Source: Pseudobutyrivibrio sp. ACV-2
GTDB lineage: Bacteria; Bacillota; Clostridia; Lachnospirales; Lachnospiraceae
Assembly: GCF_900107545.1 (NCBI RefSeq)
Contig: NZ_FNQZ01000002.1
Location: forward strand, 62,001 to 126,000
Direction of reading: 5' to 3'
Length of the DNA: 64,000 nt
Below are positions 1-9,017 of this stretch, in pieces (the first letter of the stretch is position 1; every line of letters starts with the position of its first letter). The notes under the pieces were generated by a model. It had not been told where the DNA came from. It worked only from the letters and a program-made list of their open reading frames with translations, and searched no databases. A program made the translations under genes and the position numbers.

Positions 1-403
1 ACAGATTTATCATCTCTTGAAATAAAGAAAACCCCGGAACGCCTCCAAAACCAAGTCCGTCTGCGATTAAATCTTCTTTTTCAAATCCAATGAAAGCTTC
101 ATGAGTACATAGTGGAATCAGGCTCTTTATCACTTCCACATCTGTATCCAAGTATATACCACCATACTGAAGTAATATATCCAGTCTGGCATAATCTGTT
201 GCGAATGCCCATTTTTTATCATTAACAGCTTTTTCCATGAACGGATGCTTGTGAATGTCGTAGTTGTTTTCATTCCATTCTATTATCTCGAAATCTGGAC
301 AATTTTTACGCCAAGAATCTATACATTTTCTGACACTGGCTGGTTTTTCACTTCCACCAAACCAGAAATAATGAATTGTTTTAGGTATTAATAGATTTTC
401 CAT
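1..403 (-). CDS. GT32-family glycosyltransferase (3' end outside window)
   Basis: Only the first 134 codons are inside the window; the reading frame runs off base 1. The start ATG at 403 has a GGAG ribosome binding site just upstream. The protein begins MENLLIPKTIHYFWFGG and contains YARLDILLQYGGIYLDTD, the DxD-containing core of GT32 (OCH1/capsular sugar transferase) enzymes, which bind the nucleotide sugar through a divalent metal. It is therefore likely a cytoplasmic transferase adding a sugar to a lipid-linked capsule repeat unit; donor and acceptor cannot be read from sequence. It is divergent from the neighbouring GT2 gene, 51 bp away. Confidence 0.85.
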   Translation of the reverse strand, partial: MENLLIPKTIHYFWFGGSEKPASVRKCIDSWRKNCPDFEIIEWNENNYDIHKHPFMEKAVNDKKWAFATDYARLDILLQYGGIYLDTDVEVIKSLIPLCTHEAFIGFEKEDLIADGLGFGGVPGFSLFQEMINL

Positions 404-454
404 TACTCTCCTACTGTTGTTGCGTTTGATATAAAATATAATTATAATTAAAGT

Positions 455-1375
455 ATGAATAAAACAATAACAACAATCATACCTTTTTTTAACAGCGGTA
501 CTGCCCTGTCTGTCATGGTTGACAGCATTCTTGCAGGGACTGTTCTTCCATCTGAAATATTACTTATTGATGACGGATCATCAGATGATTCTCCTAAAAT
601 AGCAAGCGATTATGCTGCTCGTTATCCTTTTATTAAATATATTAAGAAAGAGCACGCTGGCGTATCTGCCGCTAGAAATCTGGGACTCGAAGTAGCCACC
701 GGAGAATTTATAAGCTTTCTTGATGCTGATGACTACATTGAAAGTACAATGTATGCACAAATGTTAGAAAACTTAAGCGATGATGTAGCTGGCTGTGTTT
801 GCGGCTATTTTACCGAAAAGGACGGGATTTCAACCGAATATTTTACATCATACGGTAGCTTTAGTTCTAAGGAATTATTGAAAGCTATGTTTACTGATGA
901 TAATGTAAGAGGCTTTCTTTTTACCCGACTTTTTAAGGCTGATGTAGTAAAAGCTTTTCAATTTAATACTGATATCAGTATGTGTGAGGATTTATTGTTT
1001 CAAACCACAATATTTTCCTCTATACCTGATCTTAAATTTGCTTGTGTAAACGCACCTCTTTATCACTATGTCCAAAATAGTATGTCTGCCACCAATGGCA
1101 TTAACTATTTCAAGGATGGGGTCTTCAAATATAAACCTGCATTTGACCTTATTAGAAGTATGGCTCCCTTTAAGTTTATTGAAGAGAGCTATAATTCCAT
1201 TTTGGAATTTAGCATGTACAATCTGCTTGTTGCCTACAAGGGCGGTAAAAAAGATGTAATTACTCAGGTTCGGTTGGTGCAAAAGGAACTAAAATGTACT
1301 CATCCTAGCAATGTTTCTAAGAGGCGGTTGGCTTATGTTTATTGCCCGCTCATATTTAGTCACATTTTAAGGTAA
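455..1375 (+). CDS. GT2-family glycosyltransferase
   Basis: 306 residues. The N-terminal GT-A fold shows the usual GT2 signatures: TIIPFFN at residues 7-13, the nucleotide-binding DDGSSDD at 39-45 and the metal-binding DADD at 90-93. A later CEDLLFQ segment is typical of the acceptor half of capsule GT2 enzymes. There is no clear ribosome binding site before the ATG. The gene is on the plus strand between two minus-strand transferase genes, and its stop lies 13 bp from the stop of the convergent gene, so it is transcribed on its own. Sugar specificity is unknown. Confidence 0.88.
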   Translation: MNKTITTIIPFFNSGTALSVMVDSILAGTVLPSEILLIDDGSSDDSPKIASDYAARYPFIKYIKKEHAGVSAARNLGLEVATGEFISFLDADDYIESTMYAQMLENLSDDVAGCVCGYFTEKDGISTEYFTSYGSFSSKELLKAMFTDDNVRGFLFTRLFKADVVKAFQFNTDISMCEDLLFQTTIFSSIPDLKFACVNAPLYHYVQNSMSATNGINYFKDGVFKYKPAFDLIRSMAPFKFIEESYNSILEFSMYNLLVAYKGGKKDVITQVRLVQKELKCTHPSNVSKRRLAYVYCPLIFSHILR

Positions 1376-1388
1376 CAATTGTAATATA

Positions 1389-2438
1389 TTAGCCTTTTGC
1401 AATTCTGTAAAAAATCCTAAGCAAATAAAAAATCTCGTATATACCTGTACGTAAACACAAGTATCTAAGGAAGCCGATTTTCTTGCTTTTTCCTATTTCC
1501 TTAAGAGTATGTTGGAACTCTTTGGATCTAATTTCTTTATTTATTTTATGTTTTACCATACCTGCATCACTCGTTCCTCTAAAGTGATCGTAGCAAGCAG
1601 TTAATCGGCTGACCCAATCGTTTATGTAGATTCCCTTTATAACAAGTATGTTGTCATCTGTAACATCATGTTGGGATGATTCCCAAGTAATAAAACGTCG
1701 ATAGATACATTTTGTATCCTCTAAATCATTTGAATGATATGAAATGGAAAGACTATCATCGCGTCGTTTTACATAATGGTAAAGAGCAATATTTTTCATT
1801 CCAATATATCCAGGACATTTATCCAAATAATCAAGATTGAACTTTAAATCCTCCCCAATATGTACTCCTTCATCAAATCTAATGTTGTATTCTTTTATTT
1901 TCCGCAAATCGTAACATTTATTAGTTACAAAATTAAAAATACCAAGCCATGAAAGTGTCGCAGCAGAGCTTCGATTTAATAAATAACATTCACCTTCAAT
2001 AAAACCATGAATAGTTTCCAATATTAGTTTCTTATTCCTAATGTTCCTATTGTATAAATTGTCAAAATACATGCCACACATGAAAAAACTAATATCTTTT
2101 CCTTTCCATCTATCAACACCTGCAATATAATTTTGTGCAAGTTCTGAATCAGGATAATCGTCCGCATCTATAAAGGTAATAAACTGGCCTGACGCAGCTT
2201 CAATACCTTCATTTCTAGTGTAAGAGACGCCTTTGTTTTCATGGCTGAGAACTATTATTCTTTTATCTTTCGAGGCATATTCGTTTATGATAGCCAAAGA
2301 GTGATCCGTCGAACCATCATCAACCACAATAACTTCAAGATTAGAATATGACTGATTTACAACTGCATCCAAGCAAAACTTTATGTATTTTTCTGCATTG
2401 TAAACTGGTATTACAATGGATAACAACAACTTTTCCAT
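1389..2438 (-). CDS. GT2-family glycosyltransferase
   Basis: 349 residues. GT-A fold with LSIVIPVYN near residue 6, VVDDGSTD near 38-45 and FIDADDY near 90, followed by an EDLKFN acceptor-site motif. It begins 3 bp after the stop of the GT4-GT2 fusion gene and is the last gene of the cpsC-cpsD-anchored by transcription unit that starts near 8.1 kb. The ribosome binding site is weak, so translation may be coupled to the gene before it. It probably adds one sugar of the capsule repeat unit. Confidence 0.9.
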   Translation of the reverse strand: MEKLLLSIVIPVYNAEKYIKFCLDAVVNQSYSNLEVIVVDDGSTDHSLAIINEYASKDKRIIVLSHENKGVSYTRNEGIEAASGQFITFIDADDYPDSELAQNYIAGVDRWKGKDISFFMCGMYFDNLYNRNIRNKKLILETIHGFIEGECYLLNRSSAATLSWLGIFNFVTNKCYDLRKIKEYNIRFDEGVHIGEDLKFNLDYLDKCPGYIGMKNIALYHYVKRRDDSLSISYHSNDLEDTKCIYRRFITWESSQHDVTDDNILVIKGIYINDWVSRLTACYDHFRGTSDAGMVKHKINKEIRSKEFQHTLKEIGKSKKIGFLRYLCLRTGIYEIFYLLRIFYRIAKG

Positions 2439-2441
2439 AGC

Positions 2442-4547
2442 TTAGAATTTGTAATAATTCCACAATAGCAATGCTATCTGTTTCTTGATACCAAGAATTT
2501 TTGGAATTCCATAACCTTTCAATATTTCCCGGAATTCTCTAGTCAGCTCTACTTTTGTATCACTGTCAGAGATTCTATAAACATACTTGATATAGTCCAA
2601 TAATGTTATCAAACTATAATCTACCAAGTCGTGTTCTTTTTTATCATTAAAGTAATCAATTCTCTCCCTGATTGCTTTAATATAATCCTTATATCTGCCA
2701 TTCAAACCAGCATTCATTAGACTACCAGGTCTTTGATAATATTTGTACAAGCAGTTTGGCATATAGGCTACAAGCTTTGATTTATATAAAACCTTGTAGG
2801 TTGTGGCTTCATCCTCATGAAGACGACCTTCTGGAAATCGAACATTATTCCAAAGAGAAGCCTTGTACAATTTATTCCAGGCTACAGTACAAATACTATT
2901 AGTACGCATCATCCGGATTACGCTTTCATGACCAGACCATGCACCTGTCTCATTTGAAGTAAATGGTTTTTCTGGAGTGTCACCATCCCAAACATATGAG
3001 ATACCGCATGCCATTACATCAGCATTATGTCTTTTGATCTGATAGTATAGTTTTTCTATGGCATCTGTAGTGATATAGTCATCACTATCGATGAAGAACA
3101 CATAGTCCCCACTCATTGCATCTAAGCCTGAATTTCTAGCTCCTGATAAGCCTTTATTTGACTGATGTATGACTTTTATCCTTTTATCCTTTGACGCTAA
3201 CTCATCACATAGCCTACCACTTGAATCTGTAGAGCCATCATCTATCAGGATTATTTCTAAGGCCTGATAGCTCTGATTAATTAATGAATCAACACATCTA
3301 ATCAGTTGGTCCTCCACGTTGAAAACTGGTACGATAACTGAAATCTGTTCTAGTTTTTCATGATTATCTACAAATCGTACTAGCCTATCATAATATGTAT
3401 CGATATTAAACTCTAGTGTATTTTTTGCCCATTTATATCCTTTTATGCCTATTCTTTCTCTTTTTAAGGGATTATGCACCAAATCAAGCATTGCTGTATA
3501 TAAATTTAAGATGAAATTAGTATTTTTATCTACAATAACAGCGCCATCGCCTACTACTTCTGGAAGTGCACCGGAGTTAGTAGTTATAAGAGGTATTCCT
3601 TTTGCAATGGTTTCTAGCGCTACAAGCCCAAATGGTTCTTCATTGATAGTAGGCATAACAACTACGTCATACTCATTGTATTTAGCTGCCATATCTTTTG
3701 TAGATAGACGACTAACAAGCTTTATTTTACTGGCATTTGACCCTACTGCCTTTTTTATCTTATTCTCATATTTAGTTGTTTTACCTGAAAAACCTATAAT
3801 ATCAAGGGTTACTTTTTCTGATATTGATGATGGGGAATTTTTTAGAAGCAAATTAAAGGCATTCACTAATTCTAGAACACCTTTTTCTGCAATTATTCTC
3901 CCCGCATACAGAAATTTTATATATTCATCAGCGTGCCTGTTCGTTTTGACGTATGATTTTAAATCAACGCCATTATACAGGACATGCACTACTGCATTTT
4001 TTTCATATTTAAGAATTTGAGATTTAATATACTGACTGATGGCTATAAACTGCACACCAGCCTTAGCTAATTGATTTATATAATATGGTGAACGATAGAT
4101 GTCCACATCATTGTGCATATGAAAATATACTGGAAATGCTCTACGCTCACCCAGTACGTTTAATAACTCTATTGCTAGAGACATTTGATTTTCAACAATT
4201 ACTGCATAATAATCCTCATTCATTGATTTGTAATGATTCATAAAATCAGTAATTATTTTTTTGTCAAAGCTTCTTTTAGTACCATGACTTGTTCCTGCAG
4301 TACGATAGCACTTATCTAGACATTTATCTGCTAATGCAAAACCTTTACCTAAGGAAATAGGGAAAATTTTAGTGAAATTAAAACTACAACTTTCATAAGA
4401 AATGTCAGCAATAGTAAAAAGATCTATTGCAAAATATTTTGATATTTCATTTTGATTGATAATACATGTAATTAATTCTTCAACAGCCCCACCTTTTGAG
4501 GCAGGGACTGGAAGAATACATGGTGCAAGAATTGCAAGCTTTTTCAT
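2442..4547 (-). CDS. Bifunctional glycosyltransferase: GT4 fused to GT2
   Basis: 701 residues from ATG 4547 (MKKLAILAPC), which lies 4 bp after the stop of the preceding gene. A GTG at 4574 would add nine residues but overlaps that gene and lacks a ribosome binding site. Residues 1 to about 385 are a GT-B, GT4-type enzyme (FLYAGRIIAEKGVLELV, then EPFGLVALETIAKG with the family E-x7-E pattern). From about 392 to the end is a GT-A, GT2 enzyme (ISVIVPVFN, LIDDGSTD, FIDSDDY). Two consecutive sugar transfers in one polypeptide are likely. The fusion is continuous in one frame, with no sign of a sequencing artefact. Confidence 0.9.
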   Translation of the reverse strand: MKKLAILAPCILPVPASKGGAVEELITCIINQNEISKYFAIDLFTIADISYESCSFNFTKIFPISLGKGFALADKCLDKCYRTAGTSHGTKRSFDKKIITDFMNHYKSMNEDYYAVIVENQMSLAIELLNVLGERRAFPVYFHMHNDVDIYRSPYYINQLAKAGVQFIAISQYIKSQILKYEKNAVVHVLYNGVDLKSYVKTNRHADEYIKFLYAGRIIAEKGVLELVNAFNLLLKNSPSSISEKVTLDIIGFSGKTTKYENKIKKAVGSNASKIKLVSRLSTKDMAAKYNEYDVVVMPTINEEPFGLVALETIAKGIPLITTNSGALPEVVGDGAVIVDKNTNFILNLYTAMLDLVHNPLKRERIGIKGYKWAKNTLEFNIDTYYDRLVRFVDNHEKLEQISVIVPVFNVEDQLIRCVDSLINQSYQALEIILIDDGSTDSSGRLCDELASKDKRIKVIHQSNKGLSGARNSGLDAMSGDYVFFIDSDDYITTDAIEKLYYQIKRHNADVMACGISYVWDGDTPEKPFTSNETGAWSGHESVIRMMRTNSICTVAWNKLYKASLWNNVRFPEGRLHEDEATTYKVLYKSKLVAYMPNCLYKYYQRPGSLMNAGLNGRYKDYIKAIRERIDYFNDKKEHDLVDYSLITLLDYIKYVYRISDSDTKVELTREFREILKGYGIPKILGIKKQIALLLWNYYKF

Positions 4548-4551
4548 ATCT

Positions 4552-5682
4552 TTACAATTTTTGTAGTCTGCCACGATATAGCTTAATTGTACGAGCCACT
4601 ACATCATCCCAATTATATTTACTAAGAACATATTCGGCAGCCTGCGACTTGTATGTATGAACCTCTTTCTGATCATCAAGTAGCTGGATAAGCTTCTGCT
4701 TCAAGTCCTCTACATCACCTTTTTTAAAAGTGATACCCTTGTCGGCAACAACACCTGCTGTCTCATTTATATCGCTCACCAAACAGCAGTTGCCATAACT
4801 CATTGCCTCAAGCAAGGAAATTGGCATTCCTTCCACATCACTAGGAAGGACGTACAGATAGGCATTTGAATAAAGCTCCTCTAATACTTTGCCTTGTTGG
4901 AAGCCCAAAAGCATAATTCTATCATCCTCTCGGGCTGCTTTTTTTATTTTTGAAACATAATCATTGCTGTGACTAGTGCCACCTACGATTACAAGCTTTT
5001 TATCAGTATGAATCTGCTTATAAGCCTTTATTAAATAGTGAAGTCCTTTTTCAGGAACTATACGAGCCAAAAAAAGTATGTACTCATCTTTTTGAAGACC
5101 AAATTGTTCTGTTATTACATTGGCCTCAAGTATTTCAGGTTTTCCTATACCATTAGGAATTAATGTAGCTTCTCTTCCATATTTTTCTTTGAAAAACTGC
5201 TTGTTTCCCTCTGAAAGAACAATAAGTTCATCAGCATATTTTGCTGCACATTTTTCTCCGAATTCAAGATACTTTGTAGCGAATCCACCCCATTTAGCTC
5301 TCTGACTATCTATACCATGGATAGTTGCAACAGTATGTATTCCCAATAAATGTGGTAACCATATCATTGCACAGGAACCTGAGGCGTGAAAATGTATAAC
5401 ATCATAACGACAAAAAATCGCATGAAGGGTCGCTAGAATTGAATATATTGTAGCATTCAGACTCTTTTTTTCAGATGTTGGAACAGTAATAATGTGTATT
5501 CCTTTATACATCTTTCCTATTTTAACATCGTTTTCCGCGCCAGATACATGGTGACCTGCACGATTGTAAACATATACATCGTGGCCTTCTTCAACCATTT
5601 TTGTAGCCAGCTCCTCAACTACAATTTCAACTCCTCCCTCACGAGAAGGAATTCGCTTATGACCTATCATTGCGATTTTCAT
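4552..5682 (-). CDS. GT4-family glycosyltransferase
   Basis: 376 residues, the usual GT4 length. The N-terminal start MKIAMIGHKRIPSREGGVE holds the glycine-rich loop of GT-B enzymes. The donor half has LFLARIVPEKGLHYLI and then DVEGMPISLLEAMSYG, the retaining-transferase E-x7-E region. The ribosome binding site (AGGGAG) is 7 bp before the ATG. It sits inside the cps operon between the membrane-anchored protein and the GT4-GT2 fusion. The overall form resembles rhamnosyl/galactosyl GT4 enzymes that act early on undecaprenyl-linked sugars, but that substrate assignment is only an inference. Confidence 0.9.
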   Translation of the reverse strand: MKIAMIGHKRIPSREGGVEIVVEELATKMVEEGHDVYVYNRAGHHVSGAENDVKIGKMYKGIHIITVPTSEKKSLNATIYSILATLHAIFCRYDVIHFHASGSCAMIWLPHLLGIHTVATIHGIDSQRAKWGGFATKYLEFGEKCAAKYADELIVLSEGNKQFFKEKYGREATLIPNGIGKPEILEANVITEQFGLQKDEYILFLARIVPEKGLHYLIKAYKQIHTDKKLVIVGGTSHSNDYVSKIKKAAREDDRIMLLGFQQGKVLEELYSNAYLYVLPSDVEGMPISLLEAMSYGNCCLVSDINETAGVVADKGITFKKGDVEDLKQKLIQLLDDQKEVHTYKSQAAEYVLSKYNWDDVVARTIKLYRGRLQKL

Positions 5683-5710
5683 TGCTTATCTCCCTTTATT
5701 GCAAAAACTA

Positions 5711-6619
5711 TTATTTCTTTTTAATGTATATAACAATAATAGCTGCTGTAGCAAGTAATACTAATCCTGAAACACCTCTTCCAGCCCACTTGAGGATAGG
5801 ATTGTCCGCCTTAGCCTGTACAGTCTCCGTGTTTTCTTTGCTTACTGTTACACCAAAAGTACCCAAATCTGTAGTAACTGTCTCACCATTAGTATCTGTG
5901 TACTGAAGTGAAACACCAATTTCCTGGTTACCTGGCTTTGTGAAAGTTACATAGTAATCTTCTGTGTAGCTTTTACCAGCATATGCTGTATCAAGCTTAA
6001 TTTCTCTACTAGTTGATGAAACATTACCATCTACAAGAATAACTGCATCTGTAATATTTGATGCGCTCTGGTTTACATAGCTAATGCTAAGCAATGACTT
6101 ACCATTTACAATAGCATGTGTGCTAACATCCACAGACTTAACACCTATTGTACTTCCACCTGATGTTGGAATAACAACTGTAGCAGTATTATTCATTGAC
6201 ATGTTCATTGTCTCATATCTGAAATCACAGATGAGGTCAACTGCACTTCCCATGAAATTGTCACCGATTGTCAATGGAACTGACACTGTTTTTGTATCAC
6301 CAGCTACAATAGTACCAATATACACCTGATTATCATTTCCATAAGTAGGGAACAATGAACCTGTTGAATTTGATAATGTCATTAACACACTATTAGCATT
6401 TGCATTTGATGCAGTGTTATGTAATGTAAGATTAACAGTGATTTCTTTTCCGGCTTCAATCATTCCACCTTCAATTGTATAATCCTGAACTTCAATAATG
6501 GCTACACTTGATCCTTCAACCTCATCAGCGCTTGCTACCATTGTGATATTAGCCCCAAGACAGATTACTGCACAGAGGCATACTGTAAATTTTCTTATAA
6601 TAGATTTTAAGTTTTTCAT
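5711..6619 (-). CDS. Secreted, C-terminally anchored CARDB/S-layer-like protein in the cps operon
   Basis: 302 residues from ATG 6619. GGAGG at 6625-6629 fixes this start; the in-frame GTG overlapping the cpsD stop lies upstream of that site. Residues 1 to about 32 form a signal peptide ending in ASA. The bulk is beta-rich, with two Ig-like segments typical of COG1361/CARDB proteins (EIT-VNLTLHNTAS and LLSISYVNQSASN are the strand-turn cores). The C-terminus has a membrane helix (VLLATAAIIVIYI) followed by KKK. It is thus exposed outside the cell and held by one membrane span. It lies between cpsD and the transferases, so it may take part in export or assembly of the polymer; no enzymatic motif is visible. 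Confidence 0.75.
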   Translation of the reverse strand: MKNLKSIIRKFTVCLCAVICLGANITMVASADEVEGSSVAIIEVQDYTIEGGMIEAGKEITVNLTLHNTASNANANSVLMTLSNSTGSLFPTYGNDNQVYIGTIVAGDTKTVSVPLTIGDNFMGSAVDLICDFRYETMNMSMNNTATVVIPTSGGSTIGVKSVDVSTHAIVNGKSLLSISYVNQSASNITDAVILVDGNVSSTSREIKLDTAYAGKSYTEDYYVTFTKPGNQEIGVSLQYTDTNGETVTTDLGTFGVTVSKENTETVQAKADNPILKWAGRGVSGLVLLATAAIIVIYIKKK

Positions 6620-6624
6620 TTCTG

Positions 6625-6629
6625 CCTCC
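6625..6629 (-). promoter_or_regulatory. GGAGG ribosome binding site deciding the start of the CARDB-like gene
   Basis: On the minus strand the sequence is TAGTGGAGGCAGAAATG. It contains the cpsD stop (TAG), a GTG overlapping it, and GGAGG five bases before ATG 6619. The site makes the ATG the start rather than the GTG. Confidence 0.7.
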
Positions 6630-6630
6630 A

Positions 6631-7332
6631 CTACTTTTTGTTTACTTTCTTTGCATATCTTTCATTTTGGAAATAATCGTAATCAGCATTCTGAGCGACA
6701 TACTCATCCATATCAAGCTTGTTTACGATAGTTCCAATAAGATTTGCTTTTACTTCTTTAAGTGAGTTGGCAGCTTCTATAAGACCATTTTTTGTTGTCT
6801 CCCCAATTCCTGTTACAAGGATTGTAGCATCAACATTAACTGCGATAACCTTTGCATCCATTGCAGCGTTTACAGCTGGCATATCATAGATTATAAAATC
6901 AAACATGTCTGTTAATTCATTTCTGGCAACGGTCATCTTGTTTGAGCAAAGAAGACGTACCGGATTATCAATAAGCTCTCCACATGGAATGTATGAAAGA
7001 TTATCTGTGGTTGTCTCGTAAATAACCTTGTCAAGTTCTACTCTATCCATAAGGTAATCAGAAAGACCTTCTGTGATATTTTCATTTAATCTCTTGTAAC
7101 GGCTTTTCTTTCTCATATCTCCATCAATGAGAGCTGTCCTCCACCCTGAGCTTGCAAGAGCTGCTGCAAGGTTGATAGCCACTGTAGTAGAACCATTGCC
7201 TGCTTCACAACCACAAATAACAAAAGACTTATATCCGTTCTGTTTCTTAAGGATGTGAAGATTCATGACTGCCTGATCGAAGGCATCATTTAATACATAA
7301 TTATCATTTTTATAAATATCTAACTTTTTCAC
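6631..7332 (-). CDS. cpsD: CpsD/CapB-family tyrosine kinase homologue with altered Walker A motif
   Basis: 233 residues, normal for the separate kinase subunit of Gram-positive capsule loci. The P-loop region at residues 41-50 reads GCEAGNGSTT; the family normally has G-x-G-K-T/S-T, so the catalytic lysine position is Ser48. The Walker A' segment (ALIDGDMRKK) and Walker B segment (FDFIIYDMPA) are present. The tail has a tyrosine cluster (YVAQNADYDYFQNERY), as in autophosphorylating BY-kinases. It follows the chain-length protein gene by 11 bp. In the family, CpsC and CpsD together control polymerisation and export; here kinase activity is doubtful because of the lysine loss, while the fold is clear. 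Confidence 0.88.
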   Translation of the reverse strand: MKKLDIYKNDNYVLNDAFDQAVMNLHILKKQNGYKSFVICGCEAGNGSTTVAINLAAALASSGWRTALIDGDMRKKSRYKRLNENITEGLSDYLMDRVELDKVIYETTTDNLSYIPCGELIDNPVRLLCSNKMTVARNELTDMFDFIIYDMPAVNAAMDAKVIAVNVDATILVTGIGETTKNGLIEAANSLKEVKANLIGTIVNKLDMDEYVAQNADYDYFQNERYAKKVNKK

Positions 7333-7343
7333 TGTAATGCCTC

Positions 7344-8057
7344 CTAACCCTTGTAATCTGGAATGATTCCAATTACAGGAAGTTCCTCTCTGATTGAAGC
7401 CTCGCGTACTGTGCGAACCTTTCTATCGAAGATCTCACCAAGTACAACCACAAGGCATGCTAATACAAAACCAACAACCATAAACTCAACTCGCTTCTTC
7501 CATGCTGAAAGAGTAGCATTGGTTGTTTTATTGTATGTATAGGCATTATCAAGTGTTTTAACTGAATCTTTATTTAAAATTTCTGACATCTCAATGGCGT
7601 AAGACTGAGCCATAGCATCTGCCATTTCCATAGAAAGTGCAGCATCTGTTGTAGTAGCGCTAAAGCTAATGATTGTAGCTGAACTATTCATGAAGTTTGA
7701 TATTGCAGATGAAGATGTTTTGTTTGCTGAAGAGCTAACATAAACTGAATCCTGAACATCTTTAGCAGTAATATCGCTTCTACCAATGATTAAAGCAGCT
7801 CTCTGACTTACCTTGTAAGAATTTGCTACGTTAAGATATGCATTCATGGCTGTTACAGCATTTGTAGCGTCTGCGTAAGAACCATCTGCTGCCGCATAAA
7901 CCGTAGCAGTAGCCGAATACTTATCATCACCAACATTAAGTGTAAGTCCCAATCCTATTATAAAGAAAAGAACCGTCAATAACGCGATGAACTTTTTTCT
8001 TTTGATGAGTGCCTTGAGGCATCGTCCCACATCAATTTCTAACTCATTTTTAAACAT
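7344..8057 (-). CDS. cpsC: CpsC/Wzz-type chain-length determinant and kinase activator
   Basis: 237 residues from ATG 8057; a TTG two codons upstream (8063) is nearer the GGAAGGA ribosome binding site and is also possible. One membrane helix is near residues 22-42 (FIALLTVLFFIIGLGLTL) and a second near 195-215 (FMVVGFVLACLVVVL). The stretch between them is extracellular, in the Wzz domain layout. The short cytoplasmic tail after helix 2 is where family members contact CpsD. It is the first gene of the cps transcription unit, after 314 bp without a gene. Confidence 0.9.
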   Translation of the reverse strand: MFKNELEIDVGRCLKALIKRKKFIALLTVLFFIIGLGLTLNVGDDKYSATATVYAAADGSYADATNAVTAMNAYLNVANSYKVSQRAALIIGRSDITAKDVQDSVYVSSSANKTSSSAISNFMNSSATIISFSATTTDAALSMEMADAMAQSYAIEMSEILNKDSVKTLDNAYTYNKTTNATLSAWKKRVEFMVVGFVLACLVVVLGEIFDRKVRTVREASIREELPVIGIIPDYKG

Positions 8058-8108
8058 AATCAAAATATCCTTCCTACCTTATTAATGATACATTTCGCAT
8101 TGTTATAG

Positions 8109-8214
8109 ATTATAACATCTTAGTCTATTAATGTATATTGATTAAATACTTGATATTACATTGCAATAAAAAATGATTTTTGGCTATTTTCACAAATAAT
8201 TCACACTCTGTCAA
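8109..8214 (-). promoter_or_regulatory. Candidate promoters of the cpsC operon
   Basis: Reading the minus strand, TTGACA lies at 8209-8214, with GAAAAT at 8186-8191 after exactly 17 bp and a TG in the extended -10 position. A second hexamer TATAAT occurs at 8109-8114, without a convincing -35. The rest of the 8058-8371 gap holds only this AT-rich stretch and the terminator at 8246-8271. Confidence 0.35.
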
Positions 8215-8245
8215 ATCATACATTTTTACTATACCTTAAATAAAT

Positions 8246-8271
8246 AAGGAACTAGCGTATGCCAGTCCCTT
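8246..8271 (-). terminator. Rho-independent terminator after the acetyltransferase gene
   Basis: On the minus strand AAGGGACT pairs with AGTTCCTT (one G-U pair) around a 10-base loop, followed by ATTTATTT. It separates the 12.4-8.4 kb gene group from the cpsC operon. Confidence 0.5.
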
Positions 8272-8371
8272 AGGAATCGTCGATAATATCATTTTCAATA
8301 ATTAAATTTCCCTTTCAGTTTTTTCAACTATTAGAGGTAAAACTCTTAGTTTTATCTTTGAGCGTTATTGA

Positions 8372-8917
8372 TCATTTCAATCTTTTTACTATTCTTGCAG
8401 GCGTCCCCACTGCAACACAATAATCAGGAATATCTTTAGTCACTACGGAGTTGGCACCAATAACACAATGTTTTCCAATATGAACATCTCCTATGATAGC
8501 ACAATGTGTACCAATCCAACTACCTTCTCCAATTCTCAAATGATCATGACCATTTTTCTTAGGACTATGTGTACCTTGAAACATTATAGGGTTTGATAAG
8601 TCGTTAAAACAATGATCATAAGAGCATATATAATTATCTGGCCCTATGAGCACTGCCTTTTCAATCACAACATTTCCAGCGATTCTATTTCTTGTACCAA
8701 TATCACAATTGTCCATAATAACCATGTTTTTTAGACCAAAAATATCACAAAATGGTCTAATTTTAACATTCTCCCCAAGCTCTATATTCTTCCCATTTGT
8801 TGTATGAACGTTATTACCAATATATATTCCTTTTTTATATTGTATCCCACTCCTCAAACATCTAACAAAACCAAATATATGCTGGCCTTTTTTCTTTAAT
8901 TCTCGTAATTTAAACAT
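8372..8917 (-). CDS. Left-handed beta-helix O-acetyltransferase
   Basis: 181 residues from ATG 8917, which has GGAAAGG at 8928-8934; a TTG 60 bases upstream lacks such a site. The protein shows hexapeptide repeats typical of maltose/serine acetyltransferase-like enzymes (IGEGSWIGTHCAIIGDVHIGKHCVIGANSVVTKDIP) and ends AVGTPARIVKRLK. His115-type catalytic residues are plausible in YDHCFND. It probably transfers acetyl from acetyl-CoA to a sugar hydroxyl of the repeat unit. It is the last gene of the group running from the polymerase gene at 12.4 kb. Confidence 0.85.
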   Translation of the reverse strand: MFKLRELKKKGQHIFGFVRCLRSGIQYKKGIYIGNNVHTTNGKNIELGENVKIRPFCDIFGLKNMVIMDNCDIGTRNRIAGNVVIEKAVLIGPDNYICSYDHCFNDLSNPIMFQGTHSPKKNGHDHLRIGEGSWIGTHCAIIGDVHIGKHCVIGANSVVTKDIPDYCVAVGTPARIVKRLK

Positions 8918-9017
8918 GATAATATACCTTTCCAAAATAAATGTTTTTTTCAATAAACTGTATAGCTTTATAGTCAACCAAATCTATTTGATGAAAGTAG
9001 AGTAATAGCCAATTATT

